Part shown: positions 12,630 to 23,203 of the stretch, one piece after another | How positions within the stretch are numbered: the first letter of the stretch is position 1 | Layout of the letters: each line of letters begins with the position of its first letter | NCBI GenBank assembly: GCA_036583965.1 | Contig: JAZBQD010000015.1 | Location: forward strand, 86,007,309-86,071,308 | Reading direction: 5' to 3' | Length of the DNA: 64,000 nucleotides | From: Prunella strophiata | Taxonomy: Eukaryota > Chordata > Aves > Passeriformes > Prunellidae | Program-made: the position numbers and the translations under genes | Notes under the pieces: model-generated | Databases searched by the model: none | What the model saw: only the letters and a program-made list of their open reading frames with translations | Told to the model about the DNA's origin: nothing

Positions 12630-14511
12630 CATTTCTGCACAAACATGGTTTGCATGTTTAAATTCAGATGTGTTTATGAGGGCAGGCGAGAAAATATTAA
12701 TGTACAGAGTTGGGTGTAACTCAACAAACCACATTACTACTTCTTTGAAAATGCAATGCAGTATTTAAAGTACTGTTGACATGCTGACATGCTAAATTAA
12801 GAAATGCTTAAAAGCATTTAACATTTCAAATATATCTTTATTCTCCCTACTTAGCATATGACATTATAGATTCAAAACTTAAATTAAAAATGTTCACATT
12901 GCCATTTCCTGTGTGTGAGTGACTTAGAATAGTTGTTCTTACAGTGGGCGCAGGAAAATTATTTTTCAATAGCTCTGTTGTGTGGAGCTTGACTAAGAAA
13001 TGGCAATAATTGTCATTAGTTCCTCACTATGCAGTGTTTGGGCAGAATTGTTAGTGCTATTTTCAAATCACTCAAATTATTTTTCATTGTAATAATGTTG
13101 ACATTGGCATTCTATGGAACTGATACCTTGATGGTTTATTTGTGAAAGATTCAAGTAATCTCTTTTTTTTCTTGTGTGTGTGTGAATGTGCTCTTAGTCT
13201 TTCCATGCTTCCAGATTTTCTTCTAATCATTACTGTATGTGCAGTAATGGCCAAATTAATGAGGTTTCATTTTAACTTATGCTTCAGCTAGTCCTTTGTC
13301 ACAGGAAGGAGGGACCTAAGGAGCTACTGCTTGTCAAAGCTTAAATCATGGATCCAGGTAACTGCCCCAAGAGCCACTCTGGGATAGGAGTGGAGCAGTG
13401 TGGAGCAAAATTTTACTTCACATTCAGGTGATTACAGCTGTGGTGTAGTGAAAACACCCATCTTTACTGCGTCACAGCCAGTTTTTTCCTCTCCTCTCCA
13501 CATGGATTCTCTTAGAAGAGAATTTGAGGGAGGCTTTTACAGGAGATTGTCTGCTTTCCACCTAAGTCAGCTGCAGAAACACAGCCATCAAGCTGAGTTT
13601 AATCTTATGCTTTGTATGTAGGGTGTACAGCAAACAGAGGTGGGGAATAAATGTTTCAAAGCACTTCAGTAATTTAGGAGTGTAAACCCTGTTGATTTGT
13701 CAACTACTAAAGAAACCTGGATCATGGAAGAGAATTTCCTCATCAATGTTATGTTTGTAAGTTGCCTAGAGTAAGTGCAAACAGCATGATGCAAAATTGC
13801 ATAATTTGTTCATACAAACAGAAAATCCTCCTCTCTGCCAAAGATTCATAACATCTGAATCTTTCACTTACTCTTGCCAGTTTTTTATATTGATTTTAGT
13901 ATGCTATTTATCAGTTTGTATGTATATTTCACTTGGATTTTTAAAAGATGGACTCATCTGAATTGTATTTCATTCTTAAATATATCATGGGTATATTAAT
14001 TTCCAAACTGTATTTACAAGCATGTAAATGTACAAAAACCAGAAAAGACTGCTGAAAACTTAGGTTTGTGTAGTTTTTTTTTTGTGTAGATACAGCTATG
14101 TGTGAGTAAGCAGTTATCACACATTTAGCTATATTGTGTTATGTATATCCTTCTCAAGATAAAAGGACAGGCAGAGCAGCATTTTCACATCACTACCAAA
14201 GCCATGTTAACACAAAATTGTTCCATAATTATAGTGCACACTGAGATACTACTGTAAAAAGCTGGAGAGAAATTACAGGTTATTTAGATAGTATGACATA
14301 ACCAGAAACAAAGGTTTGTTTGTTGGAAATCCCAGTTTTAGTAGCCATTATCTGTTGAACTGATCTTGTGATTTCAAAAAATACATTTCCTTATAGAGTC
14401 ATATGCAAGTCACCTGCAAAGCAGATAGTAAATTCAGTCTTCATGTGAAGTAATGTACATGGAGGAAAAAAAATGAGGAAAAAGAAGCACACAAAGATAA
14501 TTATACAAATC

Positions 14512-14752
14512 CAGGGCCTGATTCACTGCAGTAACATTCCAGCCAAGTAATTCAAAAGAAATTAAGCCAGCACCGTATTGGAAGAGATCCACAATGGTAA
14601 ATTAGGACTTCTTTTGGCACGCTCATGTGCAAAAGGGAAATTTGCTTGTTGGATTCTCCCCTCACTTTCACAACATAAATCAGCAGTAATTCCACTGAAA
14701 TCAATGGAGTTAAGCCAGGTTAGAATGAAGGGGAGATGAGAATCAGATTCAC
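14512..14752. repeat. Ancient amniote interspersed repeat with inverted ends
   Basis: The left end has GGGCCTGATTC (14,514-14,524) and the right end has GAATCAGATTC (14,740-14,750), an 8-of-11 match to its reverse complement. Internally, 'ttccactgaaatcaatgg' followed by 'agttaagcc' matches, to my memory, a very common old motif in turtle, crocodile and bird genomes (a 'ccactgaagtcaatggagt' core between gggcctgattct-like ends). I cannot assign the family name with confidence. It could be the end of an old LINE or SINE, or a short inverted-terminal element. The copy is heavily diverged and has no coding capacity. Confidence 0.55.
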
Positions 14753-17461
14753 AAAGCACAGTTTGCTGTGATTTAGCACACAAACGAGTGCCTTATAATC
14801 TGTTTACTAACAATGGCTGAAATATGCAAATTGTCTTTTTGGAAAGCAACCGTGAAAACTGAGCTTCACAAAAGGAAAATGAGGGGTGCGAATGCTCTTG
14901 ATTCCAGGCACTCTCATCCACAGCCAGAGGTTTGATGCACACACACTGTCTAAGTGAGAAGAAAACTGCCAAGTCTTCACAAAGCATGCAGAAGTAAGGT
15001 AGATTATAACAAGATGTCAGACTGTGATGTGGAATGGCAAACATCCCTCGCAAACACTGGGATAATCCAGCAATCAGGCCCTGAACAATGTCCCTCCGAG
15101 CAAACCCAGGCAGGCCAGCCCTGCCATTCCACAGTACAGGCTGCACCCCAAATCTACTGCAAAGCCCTGCTAATGTGACTGGGTCAGGTGGACCCACAGT
15201 CTGGTGGTCTAGAGCAGGAAATGTTCACAAAAACATTAATGTTCTCAAAACCGCTGAGGATTTAAAATGGTTTAAAATGAGAATCAGAATGTGTGGAGTG
15301 ACTGAATAGAAGATCCCAAAATAACTAGACAGCGAAATGCTTTCATATTCACTTACCCGTGGAATGGACAGGAAGGGTTAACTTTTACTGGCTCTGAGCA
15401 AGTGCTCATTTTGGGTTTCTGGATGCAGAATGAGCATGGTGAAACTGCATATCGTAATTAGAGAGATTATTTCCTTATGCTAAGTCTTTAACTTGAGATT
15501 TCCTCCTCTGGATTTTCTTTTTCCTTATGATTCTTTTATTCTGATCCAGGCTTAACACAGATATTTATGTTACCTGTGAGAAGACATTGTATTATGACAT
15601 TCAAGACTGGGCAGGACATTCAACACATGGAGAGACTGGGATTTGTGTTAAGCATATCCTAAAGCATTGCCTCAGGAGCACTCCAAGTTCTGTAGGAACT
15701 CACAATGAAGGAGGGCAGAGTTTATCTTTTGCCAGCAAGCTGATGACCTCATATCCCTAATTCCTGACTTCTGTTAATTTCTAATAGGTGCAAGAAGGGC
15801 TGTCCCACAGTTTGAGACAACAGGGAGGAGAAGACAGGAGGAGCTGTCTCAGCTCACAGGCCTACAAAACTTACACAGCTGGCTAGAAAAGAGTGTGAGG
15901 GAAACCAAAAACCTGTCACAGCAGACTCTGGAACCCTATTGCCCAGAAGAGGGCAGACCTACAGTATTTTTCAGTAGATGGTGGCATTCTTGCAGATCTA
16001 CTTTTCTTTTGTCTGTCTAGTCTGCTGTGTGGGCTGAAGAAATTAAATACAATGCAAACATACAAACAACCACAACTCTAGAAAAAATAATCTTAGGTAT
16101 GGGTCTCAATCCATGGGCTTAATCCTTTACCACTTTAGCCAGTCAGAGTTCTTAGGCAAGTACATTTTCCTGTCTGCCTAAAAATTATTGTGGTCAAATA
16201 AGTGAGCTAGATCCATTGCACTGCTGTAGATCTAGACAAAAGGCCTGTCACAAGTAAAACCTAACCCTTAGGACAGAAAATGCTGATTTCAATGAAGTTC
16301 TGCATTTCCCCCCCTCAAGTAAAATGAAAACTATCACCCAACTTTTCACCTTAGTAGTTTTCTCCCTACTTTTCTTCCTTCTTTCCTTCTGCTCCCTCCA
16401 GATGACTGAAAAAGACCAAATACATAATTATCCATTTATTATTTATTAAATAATATCTAAATCTCCAAAATATTTGAACTGATATTTCTATTTCACTGAA
16501 AGTGCATAGCAGAAAATGCAGTGAATTCTTGCTCAGTTGAACATAAGAATCATAATATCAGTATTAATTTGATGATAATGAATGACATATACCTAGAGAA
16601 TATCATCTCTATCAACACAGTTCTTAGAAACACCCATTAAGAACAAGGACTTATCCAACTTTCTTAGCTTCCAAATATTTTCACCTACTGTCTAAGAGTT
16701 ACAGTTGTGATAAAAAGGCATCACTTTTTGCTTTACAACAAGCAGAAATTCTGCTCTGAAGCAGGCTGTGATGGCAGTGAAATCTGTTTGCCAGGTCTTA
16801 CGTGTCTTCCCCTTTTTGCAGTTGTTCTTGCTATAGAAGCCAGCTCACACTGGCTCTTGCAGACTGGTTAATGCCAATTGTCACAGGATACAGCTCACCA
16901 GGGAAGTGTGTCTGGAGCCTGGGTACTCCAGCAAGAAGCCTGACCCAAACAGACCTCTAGCCAAGGTGTTGGATAGTGAAACATGGCACCAGGAGAGCTC
17001 TTCAAGGTTCTCACTGTCCTGTGACACTGATCTTCACCTCCTTTCACACACCTTTACTCAGATGTCATTTTAAAACTAAGCAGAATCTGGCATAAAATAT
17101 CTGATAAAAGCTCACACTTCCCTATGTACACTCACCACTAGATTTTTTGCAAACTGGTCATTATCAGTGTTCCCTTGAAGCTGGGTGGGAAACTGCTGTG
17201 ACTGCAGAAGCTGACTGCCCCCACACTGTTCAGACAAGTGTGTATGAATCAGGCCTGCACTCTTCTTGGAACACCACAAATATTCTGTTCCACTAATGCA
17301 TTAGAACATAAAAGGTAAGAGAAAAGTACACACAGAACTATCCTTACTCTTAGGTTGCATCAAAGCCCTTGAAATCAGATGAGTTGTTCCCACTCGCAGC
17401 TCCAAGTTTAGCACAGACCAGGAACACAGAAGCATCATTTTAAAATACTTCCCTGTGGAAT

Positions 17462-17526
17462 TCTGTCTCCTAGAAAAAGAGAGATGATGCCTGTGATCTG
17501 TCTCCTAGAAAAAGAGAGATGATGCC
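17462..17526. repeat. 35-bp tandem duplication (1.8 copies)
   Basis: A 30-base segment (17,462-17,491), beginning tctgtctcctag and ending gatgatgcc, is repeated without a mismatch at 17,497-17,526, period 35. Identity between copies means the duplication is recent, or an allele or assembly feature. It lies in unique AT-rich sequence and is non-coding. Confidence 0.92.
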
Positions 17527-20500
17527 ACTGATGAGCAGTGTAGGAGACCTACTACGTATTATGACTCTACCAATTCAGAAAGAAATAAATTATAGTATTA
17601 GAAAAGTAAAGCATACCACAAATGGCATGGAGAGAAATAATAGGTAACAAATAAAATTGTTTCTCATTCTGAAGAACATGAAATTATTACAGCCTGTTTA
17701 AAGTAAGCAGAAGTAAATACTTTCTCATTTGACATATAATTAAAACATGGAGCTTATTGCTACAGGAAATTTTGGAGCCAGAAATAATAAAAGGGACAAA
17801 AGAACAATTAGAAGTGAACCTAGAAGAAAAAAAAAAAATCTGTCAGGATTATTAAACACAGAGATGTGCTATCTTCTCTAATTCTGGAAGGTTTCTATGT
17901 GTTCAAGGATTTTAGGATGACAAGCTCCAATACACATATTTAAATAATAATTTAGAATAAAATTTCACGAAAGGGAGACAGTATTTTCCAACAAAACCAG
18001 CCCAGCCACCATCTTTCAAAATCTGTTTATGAAAACTCCCTGAGGTAATGCTCAAAACTGAACCTAACCCCTTCAGAGTGCTGCTTAAGGAAGAAAAACA
18101 TTTATAAAATAACATTAGCTCCTGGCCTTGAAACATTTTCCAGAAAAATATCTCCCAACTGCTTAAGTCAAATATCCATTGAAGTTCCAAATTTTCTGAC
18201 AGAAACTGTTAAATACTTCACTCACAGCTCACTGTTTCTCCAAAGCATCAGACACAGTGTCAGAAGATTACAAGTTTAGGAATATGCTTGTTAAAACGTA
18301 GCATACCCCGATTCAGCCCAGGTACAGCAGCTGATGCTTCAGAGGCAGGGCCAGCCTCTGGTGCCTGCAGCACCATGCATGCCAGGTTCTCAGCCTAAAC
18401 CTTCCTCCAGCTTAAAGATCTGGTCATGCCAACATTTCCACAGCAAAGGACTTCTCCCTCCTCATGTCAGGGAGAAGACCTTTGCTTCCCTGCCTCTTCT
18501 CAGAGGGAAGAGCAGGTAAGAAAAAGAAGGCAGCATTTTCAGGAGCAATAGTTTAGCATCCATGAAATTCAGTGGGGGCAAATGTGAGCATCAGTGAGAT
18601 GCTTGTTTAAAATGAGCACCCTCTATTCTTGGCTCTGTTATAAAGGCAGAGCTTGCAGAATGACTAGTTCATTATTGAGAGACAGACTAGACAGAACAAT
18701 GGGGACAGTTGACCTCAGACCACACACATACTCTTGGTTCCCAGATGATCCCTGGATACCGGGCAACCACTTTTCCTGAAACACAAGTATATTTTCTCCC
18801 CAAAATTATCCCATCCCTTCTCTGAGCACAGCTCTCAGTGAGTGAATCAAAAAACACATCACAGGTTTTCAAGAAGTGGATCCAGCAGAAATGGGACACT
18901 TTTTTATCTGTATGCTGGGAACCTGATTTTGTCAATTATACGCTGTATATAAAAAGCCTCTGCTATCTGCTTTCCCAGTACTCTGGGGAATGCATATGAA
19001 TAATTTTAAATGAGGAAAATGCTGTTGGGAATATTGTTTTATTTGGGATTTCTAAACTTTGAAACACATCTACAAAGACTATTTTATAATTAATAATATT
19101 TATTTTTTTATATGCACACATATATGCCTGTATTTTGGGTTAAACTAAATAGAGGAAGGAGACTTCACTTAGATTTCCTCAACCACTAACATAGATCTTG
19201 AAAGACATGACTAAGTGCTTTAAAAAGAAATATCTTTGGACAAAGGTGGGAAGTGTGGGAAATTCTCTGATCACTGTCGTGCAGGCCCAAGTGAGTGACG
19301 TGTGAGTGACAGGTGTGCTATCTGGCACAGAAATTATTCCATTTATCAATTATCTACTTTCCCTGAAACATGACAGTTATGGAACAGGAATAATTCTGGA
19401 GAACTCTAATATATGTCAATATTTACAAAATTTCCACCTGGCTTATTTAGAAGAATGAGTATGCTAATAAGCTGCAAAGAAAAAAATATGCACTTTACAT
19501 CATGAGAGTTACTTAAGGGTGATAATTTAAACCTTTTCAGTCTTCCTGGCCTCTTTGATGACACCTCACCATGCATTGACATGGCTCATTCTCTTTTGAA
19601 CTATGTCACTTAAAATCATTTGTCTCAGAAACTTAACAGTGATTTCTTAGAGACTGCTGACACAACACTGTTATTCTTAAAGGAACAATTTTCAGAGAAA
19701 CACACAGGGGGATTACACTGTTTCCAAATTGCAATTGTTGGCCAGTTCTTTTGTCTTTCATGCTATTCTTTTTGGTGATTTTTTGATGTAGCAAACAAAT
19801 TGAATTCATCTTGGGAAATAAATTACAAACTGGAAGTTTTCTGAGCTGTCCACACAGTATCTGTTTCATCTTCCAGCATATGTTCCTAGTGTATCACTGG
19901 GACTGACACTAAGAAAGAAGGTGTTTGCCAGCTGTCACCACAAAATGGTTTCTGAACTGGAGTATTATTGCCAGATCCTGAATGCTCTTGCATATAAAAT
20001 ACTGGCAACACCTGATCTCTTACTGGTGACCAAAACTTACTAATTATCAGATAGAAATTTCTGAGACTTTTTTTAATGCTAGCTTTTCTTCTATACAGAT
20101 GTTTTTGTATTAAAAACTAAGAGGCCACTTTTTATTTTATAAATCTCAGCAAATTCTTCTTCTATTCCGTTTTTAATCAGTAGAAACCAAATACTTGTTA
20201 TCTAAACTTTGTGACATTCACATATATTAATTTGCCTTCCTACAATACTGTACCACAAGATGTTTTCTGTCTTCCCTGAGCTCTGGATTATTTCTCTCTC
20301 AGCTACAAAATTCTGCAAAGCATTTCAAAACAATGTTACAATAGTTATTATGTTAAAAGACCTAAAGTACAACCATCTCAATCTACAAAAGGCCCCCTAC
20401 ATTTTGCATTGTATTTCTCTATTCATTAGCATTTACTAATGCATTTAACATCTTAAATAACACAAAATTTTCCTTGAAAAGCAACACACAGATTTTCAAG

Positions 20501-21724
20501 TGCCTGAAATTTTTTTCCTGTTAAAACACATCATGTTTAGCATTTAATTTACAATATTTACAAAAACACCTACACACCCCTTGAAAAGAGCTCAGAGTCA
20601 AAATATTAAAAACAATAACAAAATCACCACTTTTGGTGAGGAGAGATAGATGACAAATTAGCCAAACATGACTTTGAATCTGGTCTCTAACTTTGGTTTT
20701 AAACTTGATATTTTCTTTTCCAATGTTGTAAATATGAATGCATTTGTGTTAGATATAACTTTCACTGGATCGTCCTGACTTGAAATCAGCTCAATTCAAG
20801 GAACTTGATTTCTACGTGTCCTAATGAAAATGCTTAATGATGATAACTCTTGGGGAAAAAAAAAAAAAATAAAGATCCAGTTCACTGAGGGCCACATTAG
20901 GGTGTCCCATTCTCGTGAGCTGCCATCTACAGATGATGTCCAATGCTGATGAAGAAGGTACTGCTCTGAAGGGCAAATACACTGCTGTGATATAGCCTCA
21001 CATTTTTTAACAGAGATCAATTGTACAATAGTGTGTATTCATACACAAACACACATATATTTAAAATAACTTGCGTTAATACCCAGGACACCTGTGGTAA
21101 AATACTGTAATGTAAAATATACTTTAGCTCAAAAAAAAAGGTTAATGACAGAAAGAAGTTTTAAAAATATTTCCTTATAATATGAAACCTACTGTGGGGT
21201 CTGCTGTTGAATATGTTCTCCTTCAAGGTATGATATTCTTGTGCATAGGGGTTATTGCACAGGGAATTTGGGATGCCCTGATATTTATATAATGGATTAG
21301 AAAAACAGCCAGTACAAACTGTTAATTTTACCCTCTCAAACAGGAGTAGAAACTCTGACTACTTTCCCAGCTCCAAGTTTCTTCTTCATCTTGAGATGAC
21401 TGACACTAAAGAGATCAAATGCTCAGGGTCTTGTCTGAGCTGGCATTTTTCAGGTGTCTCATGCTGGACAAATGCAACCATGACTCACTTTTTGAAATCA
21501 CACTGGGATGGGAAATGCTTTCAAACCAGCCTGAACTCTGGAATAAGCAGGGAACCCTGCCTTCTCTTTCTTCACTCACCCTGGACAAAGCAAGTAAAAG
21601 TTTGCCTTCTGACCTTGGTGACACTGGATTGCTTAAGATTGCTTCAAAATCCTGTCTTTGCATTAGAGAAGTCTTTTTCTCTTGTCTCAGCCATGTCTCA
21701 GCTCAGTCTCATCAAGCTGACACA

Positions 21725-21754
21725 GAATTTCCTGGAATTTCCTAGAATTTCCTG
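21725..21754. repeat. Three-unit decamer array (GAATTTCCTR)
   Basis: Three head-to-tail copies of a 10-base unit (gaatttcctg, gaatttccta, gaatttcctg) begin at 21,725, 21,735 and 21,745. The unit junctions create two TTCNNNGAA words, at 21,729-21,737 and 21,739-21,747. It is a short minisatellite-like array in unique DNA; any protein binding is inference. Confidence 0.9.
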
Positions 21755-22849
21755 CCAGTACTCCAGTCTTGAGGACCTCATGTCTCTCCCCAGCCCTGCT
21801 TTCTGGTGGGCTCTGCACTCATGCTTCCACGGGGAACTGTAATCCTAGGAAATTCACCAGAGCTAGAATTTGATATTACCACAGTCTTTTTATATTGCAT
21901 TAGAGAGTTAGGATGGAGAAAACTCTTCTCTTAGAAGCAAAAAAGCATGTACATTTTAATGCAAATATTTGGCCAAATAAAAAATTGCAAATTACCTCAA
22001 GAAGTACCAAAAGGTAAATATGTGTCATCTTATTTTTTCAACATTGAACTTTGATAAACCTTGCTTAACTCTCCCAGAACTCCCCATACCTCCAACTTTT
22101 TACCAGCTAAGATCTTGAAGGTCATCCAATATCTCAACCATTCAAACAATTACCATGTTAGCACACATGATTCACAGCATGCAGGTTTGCAAACAACATG
22201 TGTGTCAATGTAACTATTTAGTTCCATATGGGATTTAAGATTCAAGACTATCTGCACATTTGAAAAGGATTAAAATTAATAATAGGGCACATGTTCAGTT
22301 ATTTCTATTTGCATAATGAATTACCCATAAAAAAAGAAAATTATAACTAAATTGAGTCAACAGTTTTGCAGTAAACACTATTTTGTCACATTATTTTGAT
22401 ACAAAATTGAGACAAAGATGTAAATATTCAGGCATTGCTAGACACAAGTGAAAGGCAGAAAACAAATAGCCTTGCTGTCAACATTTAAAATTACTGCAAC
22501 TTCAGGTAAAATTATTATTAATATAGACACAACAGACCAGCTCTCTAGCTGGTGTAAATCAGTGCAGTGTCATGGAAAATTTGCCTCAGAAAATTCATAT
22601 TGCTGTAAACAATCTCACATTGAGATTGTACAGGTAGAACTTTACAACAGTCACTTTTTTGAAGCCCAAAATTTGTCATAACTTAACTTTGCACTGCTAT
22701 GTATTACAAATAGTATAGAAGTTGTTGGCAGAGTGAAATTTTCCACAAATTTTGTATCATAGTAAATAAAATAGCCAGTAAATAAATATTTGAACAGACC
22801 TTGAAATCAGATCCTATAATCTTTTGCAAATAGGCTTTTAATCCCCAGA

Positions 22850-23060
22850 AATTCAATAGGATTGATCACAAGAATATTGAAGTGCCTTACAAACACATCC
22901 TTACAAAACATCTCCAAGGGGAGGAGGTATTATTTCCTTTTTATGGGAGATAGAACAGATGTAGAGACACAAGGATTTGTACAAGGTGACACCAAAGGCA
23001 TGACATAAACAAGAAATGAACTAGGATTTGTTGGGCTCCTGTCCAAAGTCTGAAACAGTT
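22850..23060 (-). repeat. MIR-type SINE remnant
   Basis: On the + strand the order is 'ccttacaaacacatcc', 'gaggaggtattatttcc', 'agagacacaaggatttgtac', 'aaggtgacacc', 'agaaatgaactaggatttg' and 'gggctcctgtcc'. This parallels the reverse complement of MIR block by block (cacatttaca, gaggtaggtattatta, aggcacagagaggttaagtg, aaggtcacaca, gagccgggatttgaa, ccaggtctcctg). It is diverged but collinear over about 200 bp and non-functional. Confidence 0.68.
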
Positions 23061-23157
23061 CCACAGACTTTTGTATTCAGCAAAATTCAAGTTCTAATTT
23101 CTTTATAATTTCTAGTGAATCCATCATAATAATTAGAATAGTTAATAGTGTTAGCAG

Positions 23158-23203
23158 AAAAAAAAAAAAATAGCTGCATTTATAGGCTCTGTTATAGGCT
23201 CTG
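23158..23203. repeat. A13 tract and 12-base tandem duplication
   Basis: A run of 13 A (23,158-23,170) is followed shortly by two perfect adjacent copies of a 12-base word (ttataggctctg) at 23,180-23,191 and 23,192-23,203. The duplication is small and non-coding. Confidence 0.85.

Larger units (their letters stand above)
10421..14510. other. AT-rich unique non-coding DNA with small simple repeats
   Basis: No gene is recognised. There are T-runs at 10,481-10,560, an imperfect triple repeat of an 8-base unit (tttccatg) at about 12,114-12,140, and the two microsatellites listed separately. A weak resemblance to an old SINE tail (ctctgtaaagcctcagatg) is seen near 11,870-11,895 but is too short to call. 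Confidence 0.6.
14753..22845. other. AT-rich unique non-coding DNA
   Basis: Eight kilobases without a recognisable gene or CR1 copy. The open frames at 14,793-15,197 (minus) and 21,396-21,842 (plus) have no domain, and each overlaps other open frames in the same stretch. Local structures (35-bp duplication at 17.46 kb, decamer array at 21.73 kb) are listed separately. A-runs of 12-14 bases occur at about 17,829 and 20,857. Confidence 0.65.

Noticed and set aside
12583..12734. Tandem-repeat 'protein' on both strands at the ATCC repeat
   Set aside because: Translation of a tetranucleotide microsatellite.
14793..15197. 134-codon minus-strand ORF
   Set aside because: Overlapped by two plus-strand frames; no domain.
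21396..21842. 148-codon plus-strand ORF with an overlapping minus-strand ORF
   Set aside because: Both strands are open over the same interval and no family resemblance is seen; compositional.
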